Assembly (NCBI GenBank): GCA_017629515.1
Contig: JAGBXB010000109.1
Coordinates: forward strand, 1 to 32,056
Source: Lentisphaeria bacterium
GTDB taxonomy: Bacteria; Verrucomicrobiota; Lentisphaeria; Victivallales; UBA1829
Length of the DNA stretch: 32,056 bases
Reading direction: 5' to 3'
Both the position numbers and the translations under genes were made by a program. Shown piece by piece: positions 1-7,272 of the stretch. The first letter of the stretch is position 1; every line of letters begins with the position of its first letter. Below the pieces are notes generated by a model. That model was not told where the DNA came from and made no database searches. It saw only the letters and a program-made list of their open reading frames with translations.

Positions 1-1
1 C

Positions 2-2302
2 GGTGCTTCCTCCTGCATGTTCTACGGTCTGGGCGGCGACGGTACAGTAGGTGCCAACAAGACCACCATCAAAGTTATCGGTCACCTCACCAACAAAGAC
101 GCACAGGCATACTTTGCTTATGACTCCAAAAAATCTTTCGGTCTCACCTGCTCCCACCTGCGCTTCTCCGACAGCCCCATCAAGTCCACCTATCTTTGTA
201 ACTCTGCCGACCTCATTTCCTGCTCCACCGCAGCTTATATCGGCCGTTACGATCTTCTCAAAGGCTTGAAAAAAGGCGGTGCCTTCCTTCTGAACAGCAC
301 CTATTCCGATGATGAAGTATTCAGCCACCTCACCAGAGATATGCAGGAATACATCATCAAGAACAATATCCGGTTCTACAATGTGAATGCAGAAGCCATC
401 GTCAAGAACATGCCCGGTCTCCGCGGCAAAGGTGCCAACACCGTTATGATGGTTGCCTACTTCAAAGTTTCCGGTATCGTTCCCTTCGACAAAGCCGCCG
501 AAGAAATGAAAGCTCTCAATGCCAAAACCTTTGCTAAAAAAGGTCAGGCTGTTATCGACATGAACAACCAGTTGGTGGATATGGCTGCCGATGCCTGCCA
601 CGAAGTGAAAGTTCCCGCTTCTCTGGATGGTATCGCTTATGCTGAACCCCTCAAACTCATCCCCGATGATGCTGACGAGTTCACCAAAAAGATCATCGAA
701 CCCTCCATGCGCAACAACGGCGATTCCATTCCCGTTTCCGCCATGTCTCTGGATGGTTCTCTCCCCATCGGAACAGCTGCTCTTGAAAAACGCGGTTTCG
801 CTCCCAAAGTACCCCGCTGGGTAGCTGCCAACTGTATCCAGTGCGGTATCTGCGCCAACGCCTGTCCCCACGCTGCCATCCGTACAAAACTCTTCAAAGT
901 GGAAGATCTTGCTTCTGCTCCCTCCACCTTTGAAACCAAAGATGCCATGCCCAAAGTGGACGGCCTCAAATTCAAAGTGCAGGTTTATGTGGAAGACTGT
1001 ATGGCTTGCGGTGTCTGTCTGGATCAGTGCCCGCTGCGTGACAAAGAAGGCAAAGCCGCTCTCGTTTGGAGCACACTGGAAGCTGAACGCGCCGCCGGTG
1101 AAAACGCCAACGAAAAATTCTTTGAATCCACCGAAGACAATATTCTGGGTAAAGCTTCTCCCAATACTGTCAAAGGTGCTATGCTCCGCAAACCCCTGTT
1201 TGAGTTCTCCGGTGCCTGCGCAGGCTGCGGTGAAACTCCCTATGTGAAACTGGTCAGCCAGCTCTTCGGTGAAAATATGGTCGTAGCCAATGCTACCGGA
1301 TGTTCCTCCATCTACTCCGGAACATTCCCCACCATCCCCTACACCAAAACCAAAGACGGCCGTGGTCCTGCCTGGGCAAACTCCCTCTTTGAAGACAATG
1401 CTGAATTCGGTTTCGGTATGCGTATGGCTGTGGATGCCAACCGCTCCACTCTGAAACAGTATTGCGATAAAGTGCTTGCTTCCGCAGAAGCTCCTGCTGA
1501 TCTCAAAGAAGCCATCACCAAGGCTCTCTCTTTCTGGGACAACAGCAAGACCGATGAAGCATTTGCCGCACAGAAAGCTGCTAAAGAAGTTATTGCCAAA
1601 TATGCTGCCTCCTGCGATTGCGAAGTTCTCGCCAAAGTCAATGAACTTTCCGACTACTTCTGCGACAAATCCGTCTGGATCATCGGTGGTGACGGCTGGG
1701 CAAACGATATCGGTTACGGAGGAATCGACCATGTTGTTGCCTCCAACCGCAACGTGAATATCCTCGTACTGGATACTGAAGTATATTCCAACACCGGCGG
1801 ACAGGCTTCCAAAGCCACTCCCACAGGTGCTGTTGCCAAGTTCGCTGCCGGCGGTAAGATGACCTACAAGAAAAACATGGGCTTCATGTGCATGAGCTAC
1901 GGCTATGTTTATGTTGCCAGTGTTGCTCTCGGTGCCGACCGCGCCCAGACCCTCAAAGCCTTCCAGGAAGCCGAAGCCCACAATGGTCCTTCCATCATCT
2001 TCGCTTACGCTCCCTGTATCGCTCACAATATCGACATGAGCAAGACCCAGACCGAGCAGAAACGTGCTGTGGAATGCGGCTACTGGCCCCTCTACCGCTA
2101 CAATCCTGCCAGCGAAAAACCCTTCACCTGGGATGCAAAAGCCCCCACCGGCAACTTCCAGGAATTCATCCGCAGCGAAGGTCGTTACAAAGCTCTGCTC
2201 AAATCCAATCCGGAAGCAGCAGAAACCCTCTATGCCAAAGCAGAATCTGATGCTGCAAAACGCATGGAATTCTACAAAAATATCGGCGAGATCATGAAGT
2301 AA
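2..2302 (+). CDS. nifJ: Pyruvate:ferredoxin (flavodoxin) oxidoreductase, C-terminal part
   Basis: Oxidises pyruvate with CoA to acetyl-CoA and CO2, passing electrons to ferredoxin in the cytoplasm. The reading frame is open from base 2, so the gene begins upstream of the window; about 766 residues of a protein that is normally near 1,180 are present. Visible in order: the end of the domain containing FYGLGGDGTVGANK; a two-[4Fe-4S] ferredoxin insert with CIQCGICANACP (about bases 836-868) and CMACGVCLDQCP (about bases 1000-1035); CAGCGE for the proximal cluster; and the thiamine-diphosphate site GGDGWANDIGYGG followed by DTEVYSNTGGQ. The gene ends with TAA and a strong terminator, so it is the last gene of its transcript. 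It is the likely source of low-potential electrons for the reductases encoded further downstream, which is inference. Identity is secure. Confidence 0.97.
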   Translation, partial: GASSCMFYGLGGDGTVGANKTTIKVIGHLTNKDAQAYFAYDSKKSFGLTCSHLRFSDSPIKSTYLCNSADLISCSTAAYIGRYDLLKGLKKGGAFLLNSTYSDDEVFSHLTRDMQEYIIKNNIRFYNVNAEAIVKNMPGLRGKGANTVMMVAYFKVSGIVPFDKAAEEMKALNAKTFAKKGQAVIDMNNQLVDMAADACHEVKVPASLDGIAYAEPLKLIPDDADEFTKKIIEPSMRNNGDSIPVSAMSLDGSLPIGTAALEKRGFAPKVPRWVAANCIQCGICANACPHAAIRTKLFKVEDLASAPSTFETKDAMPKVDGLKFKVQVYVEDCMACGVCLDQCPLRDKEGKAALVWSTLEAERAAGENANEKFFESTEDNILGKASPNTVKGAMLRKPLFEFSGACAGCGETPYVKLVSQLFGENMVVANATGCSSIYSGTFPTIPYTKTKDGRGPAWANSLFEDNAEFGFGMRMAVDANRSTLKQYCDKVLASAEAPADLKEAITKALSFWDNSKTDEAFAAQKAAKEVIAKYAASCDCEVLAKVNELSDYFCDKSVWIIGGDGWANDIGYGGIDHVVASNRNVNILVLDTEVYSNTGGQASKATPTGAVAKFAAGGKMTYKKNMGFMCMSYGYVYVASVALGADRAQTLKAFQEAEAHNGPSIIFAYAPCIAHNIDMSKTQTEQKRAVECGYWPLYRYNPASEKPFTWDAKAPTGNFQEFIRSEGRYKALLKSNPEAAETLYAKAESDAAKRMEFYKNIGEIMK

Positions 2303-2326
2303 TCTTCTGATTGCCTTTGATTTTGG

Positions 2327-2357
2327 GGCGCACCTCTTACGGGGGTGCGCCTTTTTT
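2327..2357 (+). terminator. Rho-independent terminator of nifJ
   Basis: Eight perfectly paired bases (GGCGCACC with GGTGCGCC) around a nine-base loop, followed at once by six T. It lies 25 bases after the nifJ stop codon. Confidence 0.9.
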
Positions 2358-2442
2358 GTTTTCCACTGACCGGACAGACAGTCCGATGAGTCTGATTATT
2401 CCGATAAGTCTGATAATATTTCCTTTTTTTTTCCCATTCCTC

Positions 2443-2470
2443 TTGATATTTTTCATTTCGGAGGTTTATT
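2443..2470 (+). promoter_or_regulatory. Putative promoter of the hydrolase gene
   Basis: TTGATA at 2443-2448, with TTTATT after 16 bases or TATTAT after 18 bases. It is AT-rich and lies about 35 bases before the next gene's start. It is weaker than the other promoters in this window. Confidence 0.4.
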
Positions 2471-2504
2471 ATATAGAGAACAAATTCAACAAAAAGGAGT
2501 CAAA

Positions 2505-3236
2505 ATGACAGCTGAAGAATTGATCAACAAACTTGGTACTGAACAGAAGACCCATATTTCCCATGGCGGCGGCACAATGGAATATTGTTTCAAGATCGTG
2601 GGGAAAAGACCTGCCAATGGCAAATATCCCGTTTGTATGCTCCTGCATGGAGCCGGGGAAAGAGGCAACGGCAGTAATAACGGAATCCAGTTGATCCATG
2701 GGGCAACGGATATCCTTGCTTATGCCGAAAGTGAAATGGAAGGAATGATCTTTATTGCCCCCCAGTGTCCCGCTGAAAAAATGTGGATCAAAGCTCCCTG
2801 GAACCTTACAGAACACACCATGGAGGAAGCCCCCACAAAGGAATTGGCTCTGGCTCTGGAAATATTGGAAAAAGAGATCAATGAAAATGATGGGGATCGT
2901 GACCGTATCTATATTACCGGTATTTCCATGGGCTCTTTCGGCTCCTGGGATGCCATAAGCAGAAAGAGTGATTATTTTGCTTCTGCTCTTCTCTGCTGCG
3001 GCGGCGGCGATGTGAAACAGGCTCCCAAACTTGTAAATATGCCCATTTATATTTTCCACGGCGGCATAGACAGTGTGGTTCTTCCTTCCCGTTCCAGGGA
3101 TATGTATAACGCTATCTGCGCGGCGGGTGGTAAGAAAGCGGAATATACAGAGTATGAAGGAGTCAATCACAACTCCTGGACACAGACATACGCCAATAAA
3201 GAAGTGTTGAGAAAATTTTTCACCCATACAAAGTGA
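2505..3236 (+). CDS. Alpha/beta-hydrolase, esterase / prolyl-oligopeptidase-like
   Basis: A 243-residue predicted serine hydrolase of the alpha/beta-hydrolase fold, similar in style to the dienelactone hydrolase / PHB-depolymerase-like esterases. Visible elements are the oxyanion region LLHGAGERG (about residues 45-53), the nucleophile elbow G-I-S-M-G-S (about residue 148), an aspartate in HGGIDSVV and a histidine in VNHNSW near the C-terminus, giving a plausible Ser-Asp-His triad. There is no signal peptide, so it is probably cytoplasmic. The ATG is supported by AAAGGAG seven bases upstream. Its last codons touch the next gene, suggesting cotranscription with the secreted protein and the U32 gene. 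The substrate cannot be read from the sequence; acetyl or carbohydrate esters are possible given the nearby glycoside hydrolase. Confidence 0.8.
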   Translation: MTAEELINKLGTEQKTHISHGGGTMEYCFKIVGKRPANGKYPVCMLLHGAGERGNGSNNGIQLIHGATDILAYAESEMEGMIFIAPQCPAEKMWIKAPWNLTEHTMEEAPTKELALALEILEKEINENDGDRDRIYITGISMGSFGSWDAISRKSDYFASALLCCGGGDVKQAPKLVNMPIYIFHGGIDSVVLPSRSRDMYNAICAAGGKKAEYTEYEGVNHNSWTQTYANKEVLRKFFTHTK

Positions 3237-3244
3237 TTTCTGAA

Positions 3245-4252
3245 ATGAAGCAGAAAATGAGAAAATTTTTTCCATTCTTTTTTTCAGGGGAAAAGATACT
3301 TTTTTTCCTCTGTTTTTGTTTTTTGTTTTTCCATGCTTCTTTCTGTTCCGGACAGGGCAAAAATGTTAAAGGGGATTCTGTACTGGAAAAACTGCCCTCT
3401 GAATTTGCCGGATTTCATAAAACGCAGATCTGGAAAGATGAAGCGGGGGGAGACTGCCTTTTGTACCAGGCTCCCTCCGGATTGTGTTTCCAGGTAAGAA
3501 GTACTCCCGGGGGCGGGAAAATTCTTTCCGATGATCCCGCTGTACCGGAAAATAAAAAGAAAATGGAAGAACTTTTCCGCTACCGTCTTGCCGTGGCATC
3601 CAAGAGTCCGCCGGAGAAGAAATTGAATATAAAAACGATTTTTTCAAAGAATTTTTCCGTGCCGGGTCTTGCCGGAAAATATCTCCGGGGGGAATGGCGG
3701 CAGTATGTTTTTGCTTTCGGGGGAAAAAATGTATTCCGGGCAGATCATTTTATTGCTTTTTACAGGGGAAATGTATTGCAGGTCGAGTTTCTCTGCACCG
3801 ATGATTTCATGCCTCCTCATGACCGGGAAAAATTTTTCGTCAGTTTGCTTCATACCATCGGGGCAGATTTGTATGACGGGGAGAAGGTTTCCGTACCGGA
3901 AAGTTTGAAAAAACTTCTTTCTGCCGCTTATGAAAAATTATTGAGCAACCCCCTTGATGCCATGAACGAAGCATACGCACTTGGTTCTTTTGCCCGGCAG
4001 AGCCGCTGGGTAAGTGTGAATATACAGGAAAATGACTTTGTGTGGTATAAAAGCCTTGCACAGGGAAATGAAAAAGAAAAAAAGTATGCCTTTCTGCTTC
4101 TTGCTTCCTATATGGCAGGCAATGCCATGGAACAGGTGAAAGAGGGGATCTGTGCCGATAAGCGGGAAGCGGGAATAAAGGCATTGAAGAAGGTATATAT
4201 TTCGATCAGAGAAAAAGACAATGCTTTTTCCATACCGGAACTGGAAAAATGA
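3245..4252 (+). CDS. Secreted or membrane-anchored protein of unknown function
   Basis: I do not recognise a family. The start of the protein is a positively charged stretch (KQKMRK) followed by a very hydrophobic, Phe-rich segment (about residues 8-36) ending ASFCSGQG. It reads as a signal peptide or anchor; the Cys is not in a canonical lipobox, so lipoprotein status is doubtful. The mature part (about 300 residues) has alternating beta-like segments with a basic, glycine-rich centre and a helical C-terminus with a predicted repeat-like region (residues about 225-320). The frame also allows a GTG start at 3233 and an ATG at 3257; none has a good ribosome site, and I chose the first ATG. The stop overlaps the next start as ATGA, implying translational coupling to the U32 gene. 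Confidence 0.6.
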   Translation: MKQKMRKFFPFFFSGEKILFFLCFCFLFFHASFCSGQGKNVKGDSVLEKLPSEFAGFHKTQIWKDEAGGDCLLYQAPSGLCFQVRSTPGGGKILSDDPAVPENKKKMEELFRYRLAVASKSPPEKKLNIKTIFSKNFSVPGLAGKYLRGEWRQYVFAFGGKNVFRADHFIAFYRGNVLQVEFLCTDDFMPPHDREKFFVSLLHTIGADLYDGEKVSVPESLKKLLSAAYEKLLSNPLDAMNEAYALGSFARQSRWVSVNIQENDFVWYKSLAQGNEKEKKYAFLLLASYMAGNAMEQVKEGICADKREAGIKALKKVYISIREKDNAFSIPELEK

Positions 4253-6429
4253 ACGGAAGAAAGAATATGGAATTACTTGCTCCGGCAGGGGATATGAATT
4301 GTGCGCTTGCGGCATTTGATGCCGGGGCGGATGCAGTATATGCGGGACTTAAAAAGTTCAATGCAAGGGAAAGAAGCGGAAATTTCTCCTTTGAAGAATA
4401 TGGTTCTCTGATCCGGTACGCCCATGAAAAAGGAAAAAAGGTCTATACCACTTTCAATACGGTATTACGGGAAAGTGAGATCGCCGAGGCGGCAGATTTC
4501 CTTGCTGAACTGGAATATCTGCATCCGGATGCGGTGATCGTACAGGATTTCGGCATTGTACGCATGATCCGGGAGTATTTCCCCCGTCTCACCATTCACG
4601 CTTCGACCCAGATGGCACTGCATAATTCCGATGATATTTCCATTGCCGCTTCCATGGGCATCAAACGGGTGATACTGGAACGGCAGACAACGCTGGAGGA
4701 GTTGAGAAGTATTGCGGAAAAAAGTCCTCTGGAACTGGAAGTATTTGTTCACGGAGCATTATGCTGCTGTCTTTCCGGTTCCTGTCTTCTTTCCTCCTGG
4801 TTCGGCGGCGCAAGCGGCAACAGGGGAAAATGCAAACAGCCCTGCCGCAGACTTTTCCGTAACGACAGAGGGAAAGAGGGATTTTTCCTTTCCACCGGAG
4901 ATCTTGCGGCATTTTCCCTTATTCCGGAGTTCCGGAAAATGGGGATCTCTTCCCTGAAAATCGAGGGAAGATTACGGAAGCCGGATTATGTCTCCAATGT
5001 GACAAAAGCATACCGTATGCTTCTGGATGCTTCTGAAAAAGAGTTTCCCGAAGTTTTGAAAGAAGCGGAAAAACTTTTTTCCCGTACTGCTTCCCGTTTT
5101 TCCTCTCTGGGATTCTATAAAAAAGAATCCGCGCAAAAAGTGATCCGTGCCGGGGAAGTTGGGGGAATAGGTCAGTATTGCGGAAAAGTAACAAGAGTGC
5201 TCCCCAATGCACTGGAAACTGTGCTTGCCGGCAGAGTGCATATAGGGGATTTTTTGCGGGTGCAGGGCAACAGCGGGGATACAGGGGAGGTCTTTTGCGT
5301 ACTCTCCCTTAAAGTCAATGGCAGAGAGTGTATCAAGGCTCTGCCGGGAATGAAATGTGTTATCGGGACGAAGGAAAAGAATATCCCTCATGGCGGAGTC
5401 ATCTACCGTATCGGGGAAGCCGGGAGCAAAATGGAAGCAAGGATCAGTAAATTGCCACCTTTCAAACCGGAAACACTTCTTGATCTGCATTTGGATAAAG
5501 AAGCGCTCACCATATCTTTTCCTTTTGCTCCGGGCAGGCTCTGGCAGGAAAAATTATCTCTTTCCCCTGCGGAAAAACACCCTTTTTCTGCGGAAAAACT
5601 TGCAGAAGCCTTTACCGGTATGGGGGAACTTTGTTTCCTGCCGCAGCCGGAAAAATGTCAGGTGAACGGAGAATTTTTCTTTCCTGCAAGCATGTTGAAA
5701 GATCTCCGCAGAAAATTCAAAGAGTGGTGCAGTCAGAATCTTTCGGAGGACTTTCTGAAAAAATCCTCTCTGGAAAATAAGAAAAGATTGCTTCTGGACT
5801 ATGAAAATATGCGTCCATATTCCTGTAACGGGGAAAAGGCGCGTTTGCTGAAAAAAGAGGATAAAGAAAGTTTTTATCCTTTCTTTCTGCCGGAAGGTTC
5901 CATCGGGGAACAGGAGAAGAGAATAAGGGAACTTATCGGAAAAAAAGGGAAAAGAACATTTTATATTGCTTCCCCCGGAGGATTTCTTCTGAAAAAACGC
6001 TTTTCTTCTGAAAAATTGCGCCTGATCCTTTCCGCCCCTCTTCCCCTTGCCAACAGTTTCGCAGCATGGGAATTTATGGAAATGGGAGCGGATGAGGGGA
6101 TGATCCATACGGAATTGGGGAAAGAGGATATGGTTCTTCTTGCACAAAAAAGTCCTTTGAAACTTCTTCTCTACGGAGAGGGGCATCCGGTACTTTTTGC
6201 CACAAGGGCGAAAGTGGAGGATACAGAGTATCTCCTCACGGGGGATACGGAAAAATTCCTTGTGCGTAAAGAGGGAGTCCTTACTGTACTGTATGCAGAA
6301 AAACCAATGAAAATACCCGGCGGGGAAGTCCCCAATACGGTTTTTCTTGCGGATGAAAGGCTTTTCAGCAGAAAAGAGGATGAAAATAAGATGGTTTCCC
6401 ATTTCAATTTTTTCCGTTCTTTGAGTTGA
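4249..6429 (+). CDS. U32 family 'peptidase' with C-terminal DUF3656-like region (RlhA-like)
   Basis: A 726-residue member of the U32 family. The N-terminus MELLAPAGDMNCALAAFDAG and the signature HGALCCCLSGSCLLSS...SGNRGKCKQPCRR (about residues 167-203) are diagnostic, with cysteines that in characterised relatives are needed for tRNA/rRNA hydroxylation (TrhP, RlhA) together with an Fe-S cluster. The length and long C-terminal region match the RlhA (YdcP) type, which in E. coli is required for hydroxylation of 23S rRNA C2501, better than the shorter TrhP type. Older annotations call these collagenase-like proteases. The ATG overlaps the previous stop (ATGA); an in-frame ATG at 4267, right before ELLAPAGD, is an equally good start. 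Family assignment is firm, the exact RNA target is inference. Confidence 0.85.
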   Translation: MNGRKNMELLAPAGDMNCALAAFDAGADAVYAGLKKFNARERSGNFSFEEYGSLIRYAHEKGKKVYTTFNTVLRESEIAEAADFLAELEYLHPDAVIVQDFGIVRMIREYFPRLTIHASTQMALHNSDDISIAASMGIKRVILERQTTLEELRSIAEKSPLELEVFVHGALCCCLSGSCLLSSWFGGASGNRGKCKQPCRRLFRNDRGKEGFFLSTGDLAAFSLIPEFRKMGISSLKIEGRLRKPDYVSNVTKAYRMLLDASEKEFPEVLKEAEKLFSRTASRFSSLGFYKKESAQKVIRAGEVGGIGQYCGKVTRVLPNALETVLAGRVHIGDFLRVQGNSGDTGEVFCVLSLKVNGRECIKALPGMKCVIGTKEKNIPHGGVIYRIGEAGSKMEARISKLPPFKPETLLDLHLDKEALTISFPFAPGRLWQEKLSLSPAEKHPFSAEKLAEAFTGMGELCFLPQPEKCQVNGEFFFPASMLKDLRRKFKEWCSQNLSEDFLKKSSLENKKRLLLDYENMRPYSCNGEKARLLKKEDKESFYPFFLPEGSIGEQEKRIRELIGKKGKRTFYIASPGGFLLKKRFSSEKLRLILSAPLPLANSFAAWEFMEMGADEGMIHTELGKEDMVLLAQKSPLKLLLYGEGHPVLFATRAKVEDTEYLLTGDTEKFLVRKEGVLTVLYAEKPMKIPGGEVPNTVFLADERLFSRKEDENKMVSHFNFFRSLS

Positions 6430-6476
6430 AAGAAAGGGAAAAGGAAAGTTTTTTTGCAAAAAAAAGAGTTTCCAAC

Positions 6477-6505
6477 TGGAAAAAATGTGACTCAGAGTGT
6501 ATATT
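6477..6505 (+). promoter_or_regulatory. Putative promoter of rpsT
   Basis: TGGAAA at 6477-6482, 17 bases, then TATATT at 6500-6505. The minus-10 box matches the recurrent TATATT of this window; the minus-35 is poor. It lies 53 bases before the rpsT start in a 129-base AT-rich gap that holds nothing else visible. Confidence 0.5.
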
Positions 6506-6558
6506 AAAGGTTTATAAGTATTAAACAACAATTTTTTTTATAATGAAAGGATATTCCC

Positions 6559-6855
6559 ATGGCGGACCAGAAAATCGTTAAGGTAAGAAAATCTGCAGTG
6601 AAAACCCACCGTCAGAGCGAAGAAGCACGTATTCGTCACAAATCCCGCAGAAATGCCATCAGCACAATGGAGAAAAAACTCCGCGCTGCTGTTGCTGCCG
6701 GTGATAAAGATCTGGCTTTTGAATTGCTCAAAACCCAGTATGCTGCTCTTGACAAAGCTGTGAAAAGCGGTACTTTCCACAAGAACAAAGCTGACCGGAA
6801 AAAATCCCGTCTCGGCACACTCGTTGCCAAGACTGCTGCTCCCAAAGCAGAATAA
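6559..6855 (+). CDS. rpsT: 30S ribosomal protein S20
   Basis: Small-subunit ribosomal protein that binds 16S rRNA. The 98-residue protein has the typical composition and motifs of S20: a basic N-terminus, KSRRNAISTMEKKLRAA in the first long helix, and the C-terminal GTFHKNKADRKKSRL. The length is slightly above the usual 85-90 because of an extra A/K/E tail. The start is backed by AAAGGAT about eight bases upstream. It is a single-gene transcript with its own promoter and terminator. Codon use is noticeably richer in C-ending codons than in the preceding genes, as in nifJ, which fits high expression. Confidence 0.97.
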   Translation: MADQKIVKVRKSAVKTHRQSEEARIRHKSRRNAISTMEKKLRAAVAAGDKDLAFELLKTQYAALDKAVKSGTFHKNKADRKKSRLGTLVAKTAAPKAE

Positions 6856-6889
6856 TGATTTTTTCAGAAAGTTTTTTCTGTATGATGAG

Positions 6890-6919
6890 AGAGACGGTTT
6901 CCACCGTCTCTTTTGTTTT
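6890..6919 (+). terminator. Rho-independent terminator of rpsT
   Basis: Perfect nine-base stem (AGAGACGGT with ACCGTCTCT), TTCC tetraloop, then a T-rich run with one G. It lies 34 bases after the rpsT stop. Confidence 0.92.
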
Positions 6920-6938
6920 TTAAACCACAGGATAAAAG

Positions 6939-7196
6939 ATGAAATTTGAATATATACCCTCTGAACTTGTATGCAGTAAACGTTTTGAATTTGAGATAGA
7001 TGAAAAAGAAGAACGGATCCTTTCCTGCGTTGTGTACGGAGGTTGTCCGGGGAATTTGCAGGGGATAAGCCGCCTGCTGAAAGGTATGAAAGTAAAAGAT
7101 GCCATTGCCCGCCTTGACGGGATCTCCTGCGGCGGAAAACCCACTTCCTGTCCGGATCAGATAGCACAGGCATTGAAAAAAACGGTAAACGGATAA
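6939..7196 (+). CDS. TSCPD-domain (TIGR03905-like) four-cysteine protein
   Basis: An 85-residue protein with the signature T-S-C-P-D near its end (residues 69-73) and cysteines at 12, 30, 36, 64 and 71. This matches the small TSCPD family whose domain also occurs at the end of some ribonucleotide reductases, where the cysteines are thought to bind metal. The function of the stand-alone protein is not established. The start ATG has AGGAT upstream. The gene begins only 20 bases after the rpsT terminator and no promoter is obvious, so it may depend on terminator read-through. Family assignment comes from the motif and size. Confidence 0.8.
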   Translation: MKFEYIPSELVCSKRFEFEIDEKEERILSCVVYGGCPGNLQGISRLLKGMKVKDAIARLDGISCGGKPTSCPDQIAQALKKTVNG

Positions 7197-7198
7197 AC

Positions 7199-7226
7199 TT
7201 GATTTTCTGACAGGAAAAAGTATATT
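7199..7226 (+). promoter_or_regulatory. Promoter of the rhamnosidase gene
   Basis: TTGATT at 7199-7204, 16 bases, TATATT at 7221-7226. It starts three bases after the TSCPD stop codon and 46 bases before the rhamnosidase start. Confidence 0.65.
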
Positions 7227-7272
7227 ATCTTGAAAGATATGCAGTAAACATAAAGCAACGGGAGAAACTTTT

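Noticed and set aside
5554..6531. Long open frame on the minus strand opposite the U32 gene
   Set aside because: It is a shadow of the coding strand, Phe/Lys/Arg-rich with no recognisable domain or ribosome site.
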